A stretch of DNA of 64,000 nt, taken from Lentisphaerae bacterium GWF2_49_21. GTDB taxonomy: Bacteria; Verrucomicrobiota; Lentisphaeria; Victivallales; GWF2-50-93. Position numbers and translations under genes: made by a program. Where the stretch lies: the NCBI GenBank assembly GCA_001804805.1, contig MHBH01000063.1, positions 1-64,000 on the forward strand, written 5' to 3'. The notes beneath the pieces were generated by a model. That model was not told where the DNA came from. It saw only the letters and a list, made by a program, of their open reading frames with translations, and searched no databases. Of this stretch, positions 1-8,648 are shown piece by piece; within the stretch, counting starts at the first letter, position 1; each line of letters begins with the position of its first letter.

Positions 1-57
1 TGTTCTAATCAAAGTAATTTTAATTTAAAGTGTCAAATCGAAATCAGGACTTGACAT

Positions 58-83
58 ACACAGGCAAGATGCCTGTGCTACTT
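58..83. repeat. short hairpin repeat, CACAGGCAAGATGCCTGTG type
   Basis: A 9-bp stem (CACAGGCA with TGCCTGTG) lies just beyond the stop of the helicase gene. The same sequence, with one base changed after the hairpin, recurs inverted near 6319-6341, and an interrupted copy lies at 53101-53146. It is a dispersed REP-like unit. Confidence 0.7.
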
Positions 84-3000
84 TCATCTGCTCAGCAGGA
101 ACTCGATGTCCTCGTTGCTGAGATGTCCGAGCGTGGACGGTACGGAGTCGACAAGGTTGGTGAACAAGGTCTGTTTCTTGCGCTGGAGCGAAAGCATCTT
201 CTCCTCGATGGAATCCTTTATCACTAGCTTCATGCTGCATACGCTCTTGACCTGCCCGATCCTATGGGTCCTGTCCGTCGCCTGCATCTCCACGGCCGGA
301 TTCCACCATGGATCGTAGATGATCACCCTGTCCGCCGAAGTCAGGTTCAGACCGCTGCCGCCGGCCTTGAGGCTCAGCAGGAAGACCGGTATGTCCGGAC
401 TGGAATTGAAGTTGATCACCCTCTCCATACGGTTCTCGGTGCTGCCGTCGAGATATTCATATTTGATCGATTCCTCTTCAAGCCAGGCCCTGACAATCTT
501 CAGCAGCGATACGAACTGGCTGAAGAAAAGCAGGCGGTGTCCGCTGTCGATCGATTCGAAGAGAAGCTCCTGCACGAGTTCCATCTTTGCGGATTTCGCA
601 TTTTTCACCCCGAAATTCTCGGGCAGCAGCGCGGGATGGCAGCAGAACTGCCTCAGCCTCAGGATACTTGTAAGAATGTCGAATTTAGTGATCCTCCCCT
701 TGAGGAAGTCAGAGCATTCGTCCCGACCCTTCTCGAGCAGTTCGGAATAGAATCTCCTCTGTTCATCCTCCATCTCGCAGTATATGACCTGTTCGAGTTT
801 TTCCGGAAGTTCCGCGGCGACAGTCTTCTTCTTCCTGCGGAGGATGAAAGGCGCTACCCTGGCGGCAAGCTCCAGCTGCTTGTCCTCGCTGTCCCTTATT
901 CCAGCGTACCTGAACCTGAAGCCCCTATATGAACCGAGCATCCCCGGATGGAGGAAATCGAAGATGGACCAGAGCTCCTCGGCGGAATTTTCCAGCGGAG
1001 TGCCGGTCAACACCAGCTTGTGTTCCGCGGATATCGACTTGCAAGCCTTCGCATTCGCGGTACTTGGATTCTTTATGTGCTGCGCCTCGTCGAGGATGAG
1101 ATATCCGAAATTGAACCTGCTGTAGATCTCGACATCCCTTTTGACAAGTGCGTAGGAGCTGATCACGATGTCCGAGCTGTTGATTTCATCGACATGTTCG
1201 GCGCGATCAGGTCCTTTCAGCACCAGGATTTTCAGCGAAGGTACGAACTTCTCCGCCTCCATTTCCCAGTTTTCAACAAGACTGCTCGGGCACAGCACCA
1301 GAGAGGGAAGGTGATGTGAAATATGTTTTTTCCTGTAGCAGGAGAGTACGACAAGCGCCTGTATCGTCTTTCCAAGACCCATTTCATCGGCGAGAATGGT
1401 GTTAAGGCCGTTTTCAGCCATCCTCTGAATCCATACAAGTCCGTCCTTCTGATAGTTCCTGAGGACTCCAACGAAATCCTCAGGATCGGAATCATCCACG
1501 GATGTCTTCTCCAGATTGTTCTTGAGATCTATGAATTCCGAAGGCACCTCCCCGAGAAGCTTCTTTGCAGTATCTGTCCAGAAAAGGGCCGAAGCACGGG
1601 AGATCATTATTACGTCCTCGTGTTCGGGATCGATCTGCACGAAATCGGAGACCGTCCTGACGAATTTTCCCAGCTTGTCGCTGATCCTTCCAACGTTTCC
1701 GCCACGGATCTCGATGAAGGTCCTTCCATTTTTCACGGCATCCGTGAGAAGCTTCCAGCTGATTTCTCCCCTTGAAGTGCTGATCTGGCATCTGATCCTG
1801 AAGAATCCATTGTCCTCGCTGACTGTCTTGAACCGCATGACAAACTCCTCAAGGTCGCCCTTCTTGATGAACGAAGAGCACTCGGGAGAAATGTATACTT
1901 CCCGTTTTTCGTCGATCCACCGGTTCAATACTTTTTCGAAGAAAAGACCATAGGCCTCGGTGTCTGCCAAGGTATAAATCCCTTCGCCACCTGGCTTCTT
2001 CCGGAAGCCGCAGAGGAGTATCTCGTTCTCAAACTCCCTTTCACGCTCAAGATTCCTTTTCCAGTAGGTTCCGGAGGATTCAGCGAGGCGTTTGTCCGCA
2101 GGATGGACTATCGTGCCGGCATAATCAAAGCATAGTTTAAGATGGAAGGCCTTGTCCTTTGCGAATTTCGCATGATATATCGGGATGAAGTCGCGGTAAC
2201 GGAGGTTCTGTCCCCGGATGCCGGCGGTCTTCACGGAATACTTCGAGAAATTGGATATTATCTGATGTGCTTTCTCCCTGAAGCAGAGCTGTTCCTTCGC
2301 ATGCAGGAAGTTCCTGAGCCAGACCAGGTCCATGGATGCGGGGATCCACCAGTAGTCGCCGGCGAGACCGACCCAGCATCCGGATCTCCCCATGATTATA
2401 CGCGGATCCTTGAGGGGGATCAATCCCTTTTCAGTTTCAATTCCAGGCCTCAGGATGTATCCTTCTCCGCTTGGAATTGTAGATAGGAACGGCTTTGCTG
2501 GATCCCTGTGGACGGTTATCTTTTCCTTGCCGCAGCGGAAGTTTTCGAAGCCAGAAAGGGAATGGAAGAATTCGGCGGCCAGTTCGGAACTCAGGCTCAG
2601 TTTGAATCCGTCCGCCTCGGCGTTTGTCGCGAGGAACCTGATGATCTGCCTGTCCTGGGGAGGGAAATGCGAAATCCGCATGCTTCCACCGAGGATGTCC
2701 TTGAAATGTATCTGGCGGAGATTGCCGAGAGAGCCTTTATACTCGCGTTTTTCAAACATGATGTTGGCTTCGAACACGCAGTTGGCCCATCTGCTCGGGC
2801 TGTGAGGCATTTCACTCGCAAGCTCAAGAGATACCCTCGCCTTGTATTCCTCAGGACTGTCGGCGAAATCGTCGATCCCTTTCTGCGTAAGACCTGAAAA
2901 TTCAGGCTTGCTCTCTACAGCCTTGCTCTTGGGAGGGAGGTGGGAGTATTTGTCATAGTGCAGTATGCTCGCGGCGCCATGGATGCAGATTCCTTCATCC

Positions 3001-3242
3001 TGGCAGCTTCCGCATTTTGAAACCGCCACGGTCTCCTTGAAAGAAACCTCGACATTGAAGATGGATTTGGAACTGTCCTTGAAGGTCGAGCGGAGCCTGC
3101 CGTCCTTGTCCATTGAGCAGAAAACAAGCGTTCCAGTCCTCAGAAAATCACGAGCCCTTTTCTGAGCTTCCTTTTCAAGGTATGAATCAGGATTTATTAA
3201 GGCATTTTGAATCATATGTTCCATAACCCCCGTTAAACACAT
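84..3242 (-). CDS. SNF2-family helicase with N-terminal SWIM zinc finger
   Basis: This is a large Swi2/Snf2-type ATPase that should translocate on DNA or remodel nucleoprotein; its cellular substrate cannot be told from sequence. Near residues 80-105 is a SWIM zinc finger (CGSCQDEG then CIHGAAS). The C-terminal half carries Walker A in LADEMGLGKT, a DEAQ Walker B in ILDEAQHIKNP, motif III LTGTPLEN, and the second helicase lobe with GSGLNLT and the final QATDRTHRIGQ signature. The length of about 1050 residues is usual for bacterial SWIM-SNF2 proteins. The start is uncertain: three in-frame ATGs lie at 3242, 3224 and 3215, and none has a well-spaced Shine-Dalgarno sequence. The gene carries two copies of the iterated TGCGAANTTCGCA palindrome (588 and 2160). 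It stands alone, with no neighbouring restriction or defence genes in view. Confidence 0.93.
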   Translation of the reverse strand: MCLTGVMEHMIQNALINPDSYLEKEAQKRARDFLRTGTLVFCSMDKDGRLRSTFKDSSKSIFNVEVSFKETVAVSKCGSCQDEGICIHGAASILHYDKYSHLPPKSKAVESKPEFSGLTQKGIDDFADSPEEYKARVSLELASEMPHSPSRWANCVFEANIMFEKREYKGSLGNLRQIHFKDILGGSMRISHFPPQDRQIIRFLATNAEADGFKLSLSSELAAEFFHSLSGFENFRCGKEKITVHRDPAKPFLSTIPSGEGYILRPGIETEKGLIPLKDPRIIMGRSGCWVGLAGDYWWIPASMDLVWLRNFLHAKEQLCFREKAHQIISNFSKYSVKTAGIRGQNLRYRDFIPIYHAKFAKDKAFHLKLCFDYAGTIVHPADKRLAESSGTYWKRNLEREREFENEILLCGFRKKPGGEGIYTLADTEAYGLFFEKVLNRWIDEKREVYISPECSSFIKKGDLEEFVMRFKTVSEDNGFFRIRCQISTSRGEISWKLLTDAVKNGRTFIEIRGGNVGRISDKLGKFVRTVSDFVQIDPEHEDVIMISRASALFWTDTAKKLLGEVPSEFIDLKNNLEKTSVDDSDPEDFVGVLRNYQKDGLVWIQRMAENGLNTILADEMGLGKTIQALVVLSCYRKKHISHHLPSLVLCPSSLVENWEMEAEKFVPSLKILVLKGPDRAEHVDEINSSDIVISSYALVKRDVEIYSRFNFGYLILDEAQHIKNPSTANAKACKSISAEHKLVLTGTPLENSAEELWSIFDFLHPGMLGSYRGFRFRYAGIRDSEDKQLELAARVAPFILRRKKKTVAAELPEKLEQVIYCEMEDEQRRFYSELLEKGRDECSDFLKGRITKFDILTSILRLRQFCCHPALLPENFGVKNAKSAKMELVQELLFESIDSGHRLLFFSQFVSLLKIVRAWLEEESIKYEYLDGSTENRMERVINFNSSPDIPVFLLSLKAGGSGLNLTSADRVIIYDPWWNPAVEMQATDRTHRIGQVKSVCSMKLVIKDSIEEKMLSLQRKKQTLFTNLVDSVPSTLGHLSNEDIEFLLSR
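2160..2172. repeat. iterated palindrome TGCGAANTTCGCA, perfect copy
   Basis: Inside the helicase gene; on the coding strand it reads Ala-Lys-Phe-Ala. Confidence 0.8.
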
Positions 3243-3559
3243 AACTCCAACCTATAATTGTATCATAAAATGGCAATATTTAAACCCCTTCTGTGAACAA
3301 AGTGGCTATTATTCAGAAACGACTTGTGCAGGTGGTGTTTCACAGGTATATAGCTGAACAAAGGGGATTGGACGGTCGGATGATTGGATTATTGGATGAA
3401 TGGTTTTTTAAGAGGATATCAAAGTCACATGAAGACATGAAAACAGTGGAAATATCACTTTATAAAATTCCATTTTTCTTTATTGGGTATTCGCAACCAT
3501 CCATCAATCCATTCATCCAATCATCCATACAACAATATTGAAAACCAAGGGGTGTGGGA
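3243..3559. other. 317-bp spacer with an imperfect long inverted repeat
   Basis: No convincing gene. The block GGATGATTGGAT followed by GGATGAATGG (about 3378-3402) is mirrored by CCATTCATCC and ATCCAATCATCC at about 3509-3526, so the spacer can fold into a long, imperfect stem. It separates the divergent helicase and zinc-ribbon genes, so promoters for both should lie here; I could not define them. Confidence 0.5.
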
Positions 3560-4540
3560 ATGTCTATAAGAGTCAAGTGCGGGAAATGCGGGCAGGAGTA
3601 TGAGCTTGAAGATTCAGATGCTGGCCAGAAGGCTGAATGCCAGTGCGGAGCTGAGATGATAGTTCCAATTCCGGAAATACCGCAGTCCGTGCCAGATTCA
3701 ATACCTCTCAAGTCCAAGCCGCTGTCAATCAAGAGGCAGCAGCCGGTAGAACCTCCTCCTCCTACTGCCATGGAGCAAGGTTCCGTCGGAGATGCCGCAG
3801 GGATGTGCCCCAAGTGCAAAAATCCCGTCAAGTCAGATGCCGTAATATGCATCAATTGCGGCCACAACCTAAAACTTGGTGTCAATGTCAAGACCATTGC
3901 AAAGGCGAAAGTTGCAGGTTCGTTCGGGCTGGCAGTTGGTGTCTGCGCGGCTGCGGCCCTTCTCTCCGGCCTCGTCTGGGCTGGCATAGCCATATATATG
4001 AATCTTGAGATCGGATGGATAGCGATCGGCGTCGGAGCTCTTACCGGATTCGCGGCGACTATCTTCACGGATGAACGCAGTGCCCGGCTCGCGCTTGCCG
4101 CAGCCCTGCTTGCAGTTGTCGGCCTTCTCACGGGAAAGCTTATTACGGCCAATTACTTCTTCAAGGAGTTTATTGTGAAAAATATCAGCAGTAATCCAGC
4201 TTTCCTCAGGAGCCATGTCTACCAGGAGGCTGAGGCCAAAAAAGAAATACCGGCGGAACTGGCTGATTGGCTCTCTAAGAATGATGATGATGAAGTCGAG
4301 GTTCCAGCCAACCTCAAGGAATCATACGAAAAAATGTATAAGATGATCGATTCCCGGGTGGCAGCAATGAGCAAGGAAGGTAGGGACAAGGCGTACAAGG
4401 ACGAGGCTGGAAAATTGCTGGGGGATGTCAGCCTTTTAACAAGGATCAAGGCCATGCTCAGGGCCTGGGACCTCCTTTGGTTTGGTCTTGCGATCATGGC
4501 CGCCTGGAAAATCGGGAGCGGATCTTCCCAGGAAGGATAA
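3560..4540 (+). CDS. zinc-ribbon membrane protein, unknown function
   Basis: I do not recognise a specific family. Two cysteine clusters are visible: an N-terminal ribbon (CGKCGQEYE followed by CQCG) and a second one near residue 85 (CPKCKNP followed by CINCGHN). They are followed by three hydrophobic segments at about residues 115-140, 150-170 and 175-195, a charged helical stretch, and a last hydrophobic segment at the C terminus. The topology suggests cytoplasmic zinc ribbons attached to an inner-membrane anchor. The ATG at 3560 is preferred over the upstream GTG at 3554 because AAGGGG sits 7 nt before it. A protein of similar design (ribbon, then membrane helix) is encoded at 55321-56547. 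This layout is common in PVC bacteria, but its role is unknown. Confidence 0.85.
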   Translation: MSIRVKCGKCGQEYELEDSDAGQKAECQCGAEMIVPIPEIPQSVPDSIPLKSKPLSIKRQQPVEPPPPTAMEQGSVGDAAGMCPKCKNPVKSDAVICINCGHNLKLGVNVKTIAKAKVAGSFGLAVGVCAAAALLSGLVWAGIAIYMNLEIGWIAIGVGALTGFAATIFTDERSARLALAAALLAVVGLLTGKLITANYFFKEFIVKNISSNPAFLRSHVYQEAEAKKEIPAELADWLSKNDDDEVEVPANLKESYEKMYKMIDSRVAAMSKEGRDKAYKDEAGKLLGDVSLLTRIKAMLRAWDLLWFGLAIMAAWKIGSGSSQEG

Positions 4541-4627
4541 TATTTATTGCTTCACTTGAAAGTTGGATTTAAGCTTTATCCGGACTATCTTACCGCTTCA
4601 GGATGAACAAAAATTTAAGGTGTGTAT

Positions 4628-5668
4628 ATGAAAAAACTTCTCGTTACAGGCAGCAGCGGCCTCATCGGTTCAGAATGCGTCACCTATTTTGATTCCAAGG
4701 GCTGGAAGGTCTACGGCATCGACAACAACATGCGCAAGGACTTTTTCGGACCGGACGGTGACACCTCGTGGAACCTGAAAAGGATCCAGTCATGCACTAA
4801 GAATTTCAAGCATCATGCCCTGGATATCCGAGACAGGCAGGCCATCCTGAAGTTCTTCGAGGAGTTCAAGCCGGACTTTATAATCCATTGTGCCGCCCAA
4901 CCAAGTCATGACCTCGCGGCATCACGCCCCTTCGATGATTTTGATGTGAACGTCGTCGGGACCATGAACATGCTCGAAGCGACACGCCGCTTTGCCATCG
5001 AATCCCCTTTCTGCTATATGAGCACGAACAAAGTATATGGAGACACCCCGAACCGGCTTAAATTGAAAGAACTCAAGACGCGCTGGGATTATGCCGACAA
5101 GAAGTACAAGGATGGGATAGACGAGACAATGAGCGTCGACCAGTGTCTGCACAGCATTTTTGGTGCGAGCAAGGTGGCGGCTGATGTCATGGTCCAGGAA
5201 TACGGCAAATATTTCCAGATGAAGACCTCCTGCTACCGTGGAGGATGCCTTACCGGCCCCTCTCATTCCGCTGCCGAATTGCACGGATTCCTCGCATATC
5301 TCATCAAATGCGTCAAGGAAAAGCGCCACTACAGGATCTTCGGATACAAAGGCAAGCAGGTCCGTGACAACATACATTCATTCGACGTCTGCAGGGTCTT
5401 TGAGGAGTTCTACCTCCATCCACGCTGCGGAGAAGTCTACAACCTCGGCGGGGGCAGGGGTAACAGCATATCGATGCTTGAGTCGATAAAGCTCGCTGAA
5501 GACATCGTCGGGAAGAAACTCGACTACGAGTATCTCGACCAGAACCGCAAAGGCGACCACATCTGCTACATATCGGATCTCGCAAAGCTCAAAAAGCATT
5601 TCCCTGACTGGGGCATCACGAAGTCCCTCGACGACATCTTCAACGAGATCGCGGATGCCATGAAATAA
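4628..5668 (+). CDS. NAD-dependent sugar-nucleotide epimerase (extended SDR, CDP-paratose 2-epimerase-like)
   Basis: Extended short-chain dehydrogenase/reductase of about 346 residues, probably acting on a nucleotide sugar for surface glycan synthesis. The N terminus has the Rossmann glycine motif in [10 protein letters not shown], then the NAD-binding Asp in GIDNN. The STNKVYGD segment corresponds to the active-site Ser/Thr region. The YxxxK catalytic pair reads FGASK here, so the usual tyrosine is phenylalanine. The C-terminal half has RGGCLTGP and the [10 protein letters not shown] substrate-binding region. The closest described activity I can suggest is the CDP-paratose/tyvelose 2-epimerase group. 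The start is at 4628, with AAGG 7 nt upstream, rather than the GTG at 4622. The gene ends inside a palindrome shared with the convergent next gene. Confidence 0.85.
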   Translation: MKKLLVTGSSGLIGSECVTYFDSKGWKVYGIDNNMRKDFFGPDGDTSWNLKRIQSCTKNFKHHALDIRDRQAILKFFEEFKPDFIIHCAAQPSHDLAASRPFDDFDVNVVGTMNMLEATRRFAIESPFCYMSTNKVYGDTPNRLKLKELKTRWDYADKKYKDGIDETMSVDQCLHSIFGASKVAADVMVQEYGKYFQMKTSCYRGGCLTGPSHSAAELHGFLAYLIKCVKEKRHYRIFGYKGKQVRDNIHSFDVCRVFEEFYLHPRCGEVYNLGGGRGNSISMLESIKLAEDIVGKKLDYEYLDQNRKGDHICYISDLAKLKKHFPDWGITKSLDDIFNEIADAMK

Positions 5669-5692
5669 AATTCTGCCTGGCAGAATTTTATT
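5664..5692. terminator. palindromic bidirectional terminator spanning a stop codon
   Basis: A perfect 14-bp inverted repeat with a one-base loop (AATAAAATTCTGCC, T, then the complement) contains the TAA of the epimerase gene in one arm and reaches the TAA of the convergent gene in the other. It probably terminates both transcripts. Confidence 0.7.
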
Positions 5693-6311
5693 ACTCCACT
5701 CCCGCGATTGCAGTGACGGACTTCTCCGGGACGATCATGAAGCTTTCCATCAGCGAGAATCCGGACTTCTTTAGTTCCAGCGTTTTGAAGAACTGCTTCT
5801 GGTTTTCGACGCCGAGGTCGCCGTAGCCCGGGCTGAACCTCATCTTCGTTAGCTTCATGCCGTCTTTTTTTGCGATGTTCGCACAGAACAGGTTTATCTG
5901 GTTCATCACCTCGTCGGCAATTTCAGAGGCGGCGGCATCGACGATCACGGCTTCCGATGCGCGCCCTTTTGCGATAAGGGAGTTTGTCTCATCGGTTATT
6001 TCCTTCCCGACAGTTGAGGCCATCATGACAACTTTTGAGCTGTTCCTGAGGAGTTTTGCGAGACTCGCACTTTCAAAGGCAGTTCCATCGGAAAGAACAA
6101 TTTTCTTGTCGGTTATTTTCTTTATGTCGAGAAACCTGTAGACGCCTTTGCATTCGCAGACAGACACTGCTAGGCTGAGAGTTTTCTCGAAGAGATCAAG
6201 TGTTTTCCTGTCGAGCTTGGTCTTATGGAAATTGAATTTCAGCCTGGCGAGTATGTCCCTGCGCGGGGCTTCCACGTGGATGTTTTCGATTTTGTGTATC
6301 TTTGTGTCCAT
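5691..6311 (-). CDS. B12-dependent methionine synthase activation-domain protein
   Basis: A stand-alone protein of about 206 residues resembling the C-terminal reactivation domain of MetH, which binds S-adenosylmethionine and helps to remethylate inactive cobalamin. The diagnostic segment is RFSPGYGDLGVENQKQFF near residues 165-182, matching the RxSPGYGD motif of that family, with a typical EKSVTAIAGV end. MetH itself is not in the window, so a split methionine synthase or a related corrinoid enzyme elsewhere is implied. An upstream ATG at 6329 is possible, but it lies inside a dispersed hairpin repeat; the ATG at 6311 fits the conserved domain better, though neither start has a clear Shine-Dalgarno. 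It fits the B12 theme of cobU, cobT and the B12 riboswitch in this window. Confidence 0.82.
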   Translation of the reverse strand: MDTKIHKIENIHVEAPRRDILARLKFNFHKTKLDRKTLDLFEKTLSLAVSVCECKGVYRFLDIKKITDKKIVLSDGTAFESASLAKLLRNSSKVVMMASTVGKEITDETNSLIAKGRASEAVIVDAAASEIADEVMNQINLFCANIAKKDGMKLTKMRFSPGYGDLGVENQKQFFKTLELKKSGFSLMESFMIVPEKSVTAIAGVE

Positions 6312-6318
6312 AAAATGT

Positions 6319-6341
6319 AACACAGGCATCTTGCCTGTGTC
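6319..6341. repeat. short hairpin repeat, CACAGGCAAGATGCCTGTG type (inverted copy)
   Basis: Almost identical, on the other strand, to the unit at 58-83. It lies over the upstream alternative start of the MetH-activation protein and is followed by a run of T. Confidence 0.7.
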
Positions 6342-6378
6342 TTTTTTTTAAGCCAATTGTAAAATTGGCGAATCAAAA

Positions 6379-6474
6379 GTAGGGACGGCCTTTCTTGTCC
6401 GCCGTAGCTTCTTTGCGAAGGCGGAAGGATGTCCCATGAATTCAAGAATGGTACACCCTGAAGGGCGTACCTAC
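6379..6474. repeat. GTAGGGAC...GTACCTAC intergenic element, copy 1
   Basis: A 96-bp element that begins GTAGGGAC and ends GTACCTAC, with internal inverted repeats. Copies lie at 34507-34574 and 36010-36110. Its right edge contributes to the TAG stop of the methyltransferase gene on the minus strand. Confidence 0.65.
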
Positions 6475-7241
6475 TACTTAACTGCGAATATCGCAAAATG
6501 TGTATGGAAACTTTTCAGGGGCAATATTTTCACTGCGATCCTGAGGATGCCGAGAATCAGGTTTCCGAAAAACCCCATGTTTCTGTTGTCCGTAATCCTG
6601 TATGTGACTTCTACTTTCTTAAATCCGATTTCGAGCAGGAGCTTCCTGAGTTTTTCCGGATCTATTCCGGGAGAATAAACGTTGTGATATTCGGCGAGAT
6701 CTTCTGTTGAGGATGAGAAGCCATGCCTGCCGGAGAACCTGATCTTGTAATAGACATGATAGAACCTGTTGAAATAATAATTCGGATCGTGATCGGTATA
6801 GAGTGTCCCGTCCTTACCGAGTATCCTGTGGCATTCCCTGAAGAGTTTTTCGTGATCAAGCAGATGGTGGAGCAGGGCATAGCATGAGACGCAGTTGAAG
6901 GTCGAATCAGGAAATGGAAGGCTTTCAGCGTCGCTTGCTGCGAGGCTGGCCGAGGGGAAGTCATTTGCGATCTTCGCAAGAAGGTTCTCGCTTATGTCGC
7001 AGGCGGCGCAGAATTTGAATTTGTTGCATGCCAGCCTGAGAAGATTTCCAGTGCCAGTCCCGATGTCGAGATATCGTCCATCACCGGAAGTCCCGATGGC
7101 CTTCAAAAGCATGAGTTCGCAGGCCTTCCTACGGTCCTCGTTGAAGATGCTTTCGTTGAGGTTGTATTTCTCCGGGGATATCGAGTTGTAGACCTCCCTG
7201 TTGGCCTTCTTGATCTCAGAAGATAGAGAATGCTTGTCCAT
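6474..7241 (-). CDS. class I SAM-dependent methyltransferase
   Basis: A 255-residue Rossmann-fold methyltransferase. Motif I is LDIGTGTGNLL (near residue 58), the acidic residue after beta-2 is in ACDISE, and motif II/III lies around AESLPFPDSTFNCVSC. The HHLLDHEKLFRECHRIL segment is typical of the Methyltransf_11 (UbiE/BioC-like) group. The substrate is not evident; the aromatic-rich C-terminal half (YYFNRFYHVYYKIRF) might bind a lipid or bulky acceptor. It is followed on the minus strand by a dispersed repeat that overlaps its stop codon, and it contains two one-mismatch copies of the iterated palindrome (6483 and 6966). Confidence 0.85.
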   Translation of the reverse strand: MDKHSLSSEIKKANREVYNSISPEKYNLNESIFNEDRRKACELMLLKAIGTSGDGRYLDIGTGTGNLLRLACNKFKFCAACDISENLLAKIANDFPSASLAASDAESLPFPDSTFNCVSCYALLHHLLDHEKLFRECHRILGKDGTLYTDHDPNYYFNRFYHVYYKIRFSGRHGFSSSTEDLAEYHNVYSPGIDPEKLRKLLLEIGFKKVEVTYRITDNRNMGFFGNLILGILRIAVKILPLKSFHTHFAIFAVK

Positions 7242-7286
7242 GAATTCCTTCCGACAGAATAAAAACTTCGGAATTATATTGAAAAA

Positions 7287-8039
7287 TTATTTTTTTGGAG
7301 TGAATCTTCTGATGTCGGCCATGCTGAGGCCTGCGGCGTCGATTATTTCAATATGGTACCTGAAATCTCCGATCTCGCTGATTGCATGGGAGTCGGAACC
7401 GATTGCGACCGGTACGCCAATCTCGACGCATTCCTGTAGCATATCGATGTCAGTCGGGACCACATGGTGTCCGTTGAGTTCGAGGGCGACGCCGGCCTCT
7501 TTGGCGTCCTTCACGATTTCATGGACTATTTTCCTTGTCACCGGCATCTGGTTGCTTATCCAGCGGAACGGATGGCCGAGGATGCTTATTCCAGTGTTCA
7601 GAAGGGCCTTTGTGTGGTTTTTCCATTCCTTGAGGATTATTTTCTTGTCCTCTTCAATGTCGAGATGCAGGTAATGGACGCTCCCTATGAGTATTTCGAC
7701 CTTGTCCCTGAAAGGATCGTCTATTGTGAGGCGGCCGTCATGCATCATTTCAACTTCCAGGCCGGGATGGACGCCATCGTTCTTGAATTTTGCGATGTTC
7801 GCAAGATGGGCCTCGAGCCTGGCATTTCCCCAGTCCTTCTGCTTGTCGAATATCCGGCTGTCCGCCATATAAGTCCAGCTCCATGCTGTTTCTGAGGGGA
7901 AGTAGACGGCCATTCCGTGGTCTGTGATGTATACGGCATCGACTTCAGGATTGGTCTTGACAAGGTTGGCGTAGACTTCCGGGGTCAGGGTCGCCTCGGC
8001 GCAGTAGCTCATGTTCGTATGTGCATGAAAATCAATCAT
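7287..8039 (-). CDS. PHP-domain metal-dependent phosphoesterase
   Basis: A 250-residue PHP (polymerase and histidinol phosphatase) domain protein. Metal ligands are visible in order: HAHTNMS at the N terminus, DHGM near residue 40, a central Glu (GLEVEM), VHYLH, GHPF and a C-terminal GSDSHA. This is the complete metal-site set of YcdX/HisK-like phosphoesterases, so it probably hydrolyses a small phosphorylated metabolite; histidinol phosphate or a nucleotide are possible. It follows the rpsT terminator on the same strand and so is probably expressed from its own promoter. It carries one copy of the iterated palindrome with one mismatch (7791). Confidence 0.82.
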   Translation of the reverse strand: MIDFHAHTNMSYCAEATLTPEVYANLVKTNPEVDAVYITDHGMAVYFPSETAWSWTYMADSRIFDKQKDWGNARLEAHLANIAKFKNDGVHPGLEVEMMHDGRLTIDDPFRDKVEILIGSVHYLHLDIEEDKKIILKEWKNHTKALLNTGISILGHPFRWISNQMPVTRKIVHEIVKDAKEAGVALELNGHHVVPTDIDMLQECVEIGVPVAIGSDSHAISEIGDFRYHIEIIDAAGLSMADIRRFTPKK

Positions 8040-8052
8040 AATAAAAGGAATC

Positions 8053-8095
8053 TAAAAAAAAGTTCCGCCTTTTGGAGAATTCCAGAAGGCGGAAC
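8053..8095 (-). terminator. intrinsic terminator of rpsT
   Basis: On the minus strand the stem GTTCCGCCTTCTGG pairs across a short loop with CCAAAAGGCGGAAC (one mismatch) and is followed by eight T. It lies directly after rpsT. Confidence 0.88.
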
Positions 8096-8118
8096 ATCGT
8101 TAACAGATCGAAAAAACA

Positions 8119-8385
8119 TCATTTCTTCAATTTTGCTGCGAGAAGCTTGGCCAGCTGGGATTTCTTCCTGTCGGCCTTGTTCCTGTGGAGCGAGCCGTAT
8201 TTGACGGCCTTGTCGAGCATTGAAGCAAGGGCTGAGTAGAGTTTCTTCACGTCTTTCTGTTCGGTTGAGCTCAGGGCCGCCCTGTATTGTTTTTCGGCCG
8301 TGCCGAAGGAGCGCCTGATGGACTTGTGCTTGATCCGCGCTGCTTCGCTGGTCTTCAATCTTTTTGCTGCTGACTTGGTGTGCAT
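8119..8385 (-). CDS. rpsT: 30S ribosomal protein S20
   Basis: An 88-residue, strongly basic helical protein that binds 16S rRNA in the small subunit. The sequence shows the S20 pattern: HTKSAAKRLKTSEAARIKHKS at the start, with the central LDKAVKYGSLHRNKADRKKSQ block and a basic C terminus. An in-frame extension upstream to 8478 exists, but the ATG at 8385 is preceded by AAAGG at good spacing and gives the normal S20 length. It is divergent from nusA and ends at a strong intrinsic terminator. Confidence 0.95.
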   Translation of the reverse strand: MHTKSAAKRLKTSEAARIKHKSIRRSFGTAEKQYRAALSSTEQKDVKKLYSALASMLDKAVKYGSLHRNKADRKKSQLAKLLAAKLKK

Positions 8386-8498
8386 TGATCTGCCTTTCTG
8401 CAATTCATGATTTCGTGACAAAACACGCAGTTTTCCGCGTGACGGGCAGTAAAATGACATGTTAAAAGGAAAAATCAAGCAGGATTTAGGGGTTACCT

Positions 8499-8534
8499 TA
8501 AGGAGTCGTGCAGAAATTTCTGTACTGCTCCTTA
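8499..8534. other. 36-bp interrupted inverted repeat between rpsT and nusA
   Basis: TAAGGAG-TCG-TGCAGAAA is mirrored by TTTCTGTA-CTG-CTCCTTA. It lies immediately upstream of the nusA -35 hexamer and within the divergent rpsT/nusA control region, so it could be a regulator-binding site. No regulator is identified. Confidence 0.45.
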
Positions 8535-8535
8535 T

Positions 8536-8564
8536 TTGAAATATGCGATAGGTTGTGTTATATT
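8536..8564 (+). promoter_or_regulatory. sigma70-type promoter of the nusA operon
   Basis: TTGAAA at 8536-8541 and TATATT at 8559-8564 are separated by exactly 17 nt; transcription would start near 8571, giving a leader of about 78 nt before nusA. Confidence 0.72.
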
Positions 8565-8591
8565 GGGCGTTTACAAGTGCAGGATTGTGTC

Positions 8592-8620
8592 AAAGTGGGT
8601 GCATGCCCACTTTTATTTTG
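8592..8620 (+). promoter_or_regulatory. terminator-like hairpin in the nusA leader
   Basis: AAAGTGGG (8592-8599) pairs with CCCACTTT (8606-8613) across a 6-nt loop and runs into a T-rich tract. It lies between the promoter and the nusA Shine-Dalgarno, so it could attenuate the operon, possibly by NusA-dependent feedback. Confidence 0.55.
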
Positions 8621-8648
8621 TATGGATAATAATAAGGAGTTTTTTTAA

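Noticed and set aside
264-932. A 222-codon plus-strand frame opposite the helicase
   Set aside because: It covers the most conserved helicase motifs of the other strand and has no family resemblance.
2160-2172. The iterated TGCGAANTTCGCA word as a LexA/SOS box or other operator
   Set aside because: Copies are almost all inside genes rather than at promoters, and in both orientations and frames; an operator would be upstream of genes.
3460-4152. A 230-codon frame antisense to the zinc-ribbon gene
   Set aside because: Alanine/serine/arginine-rich shadow frame, no start signal, and it conflicts with the Cys-cluster protein on the plus strand.
5691-6329. A complete methionine synthase MetH
   Set aside because: Only the C-terminal reactivation-like domain is encoded; homocysteine, folate and B12-binding modules are absent.
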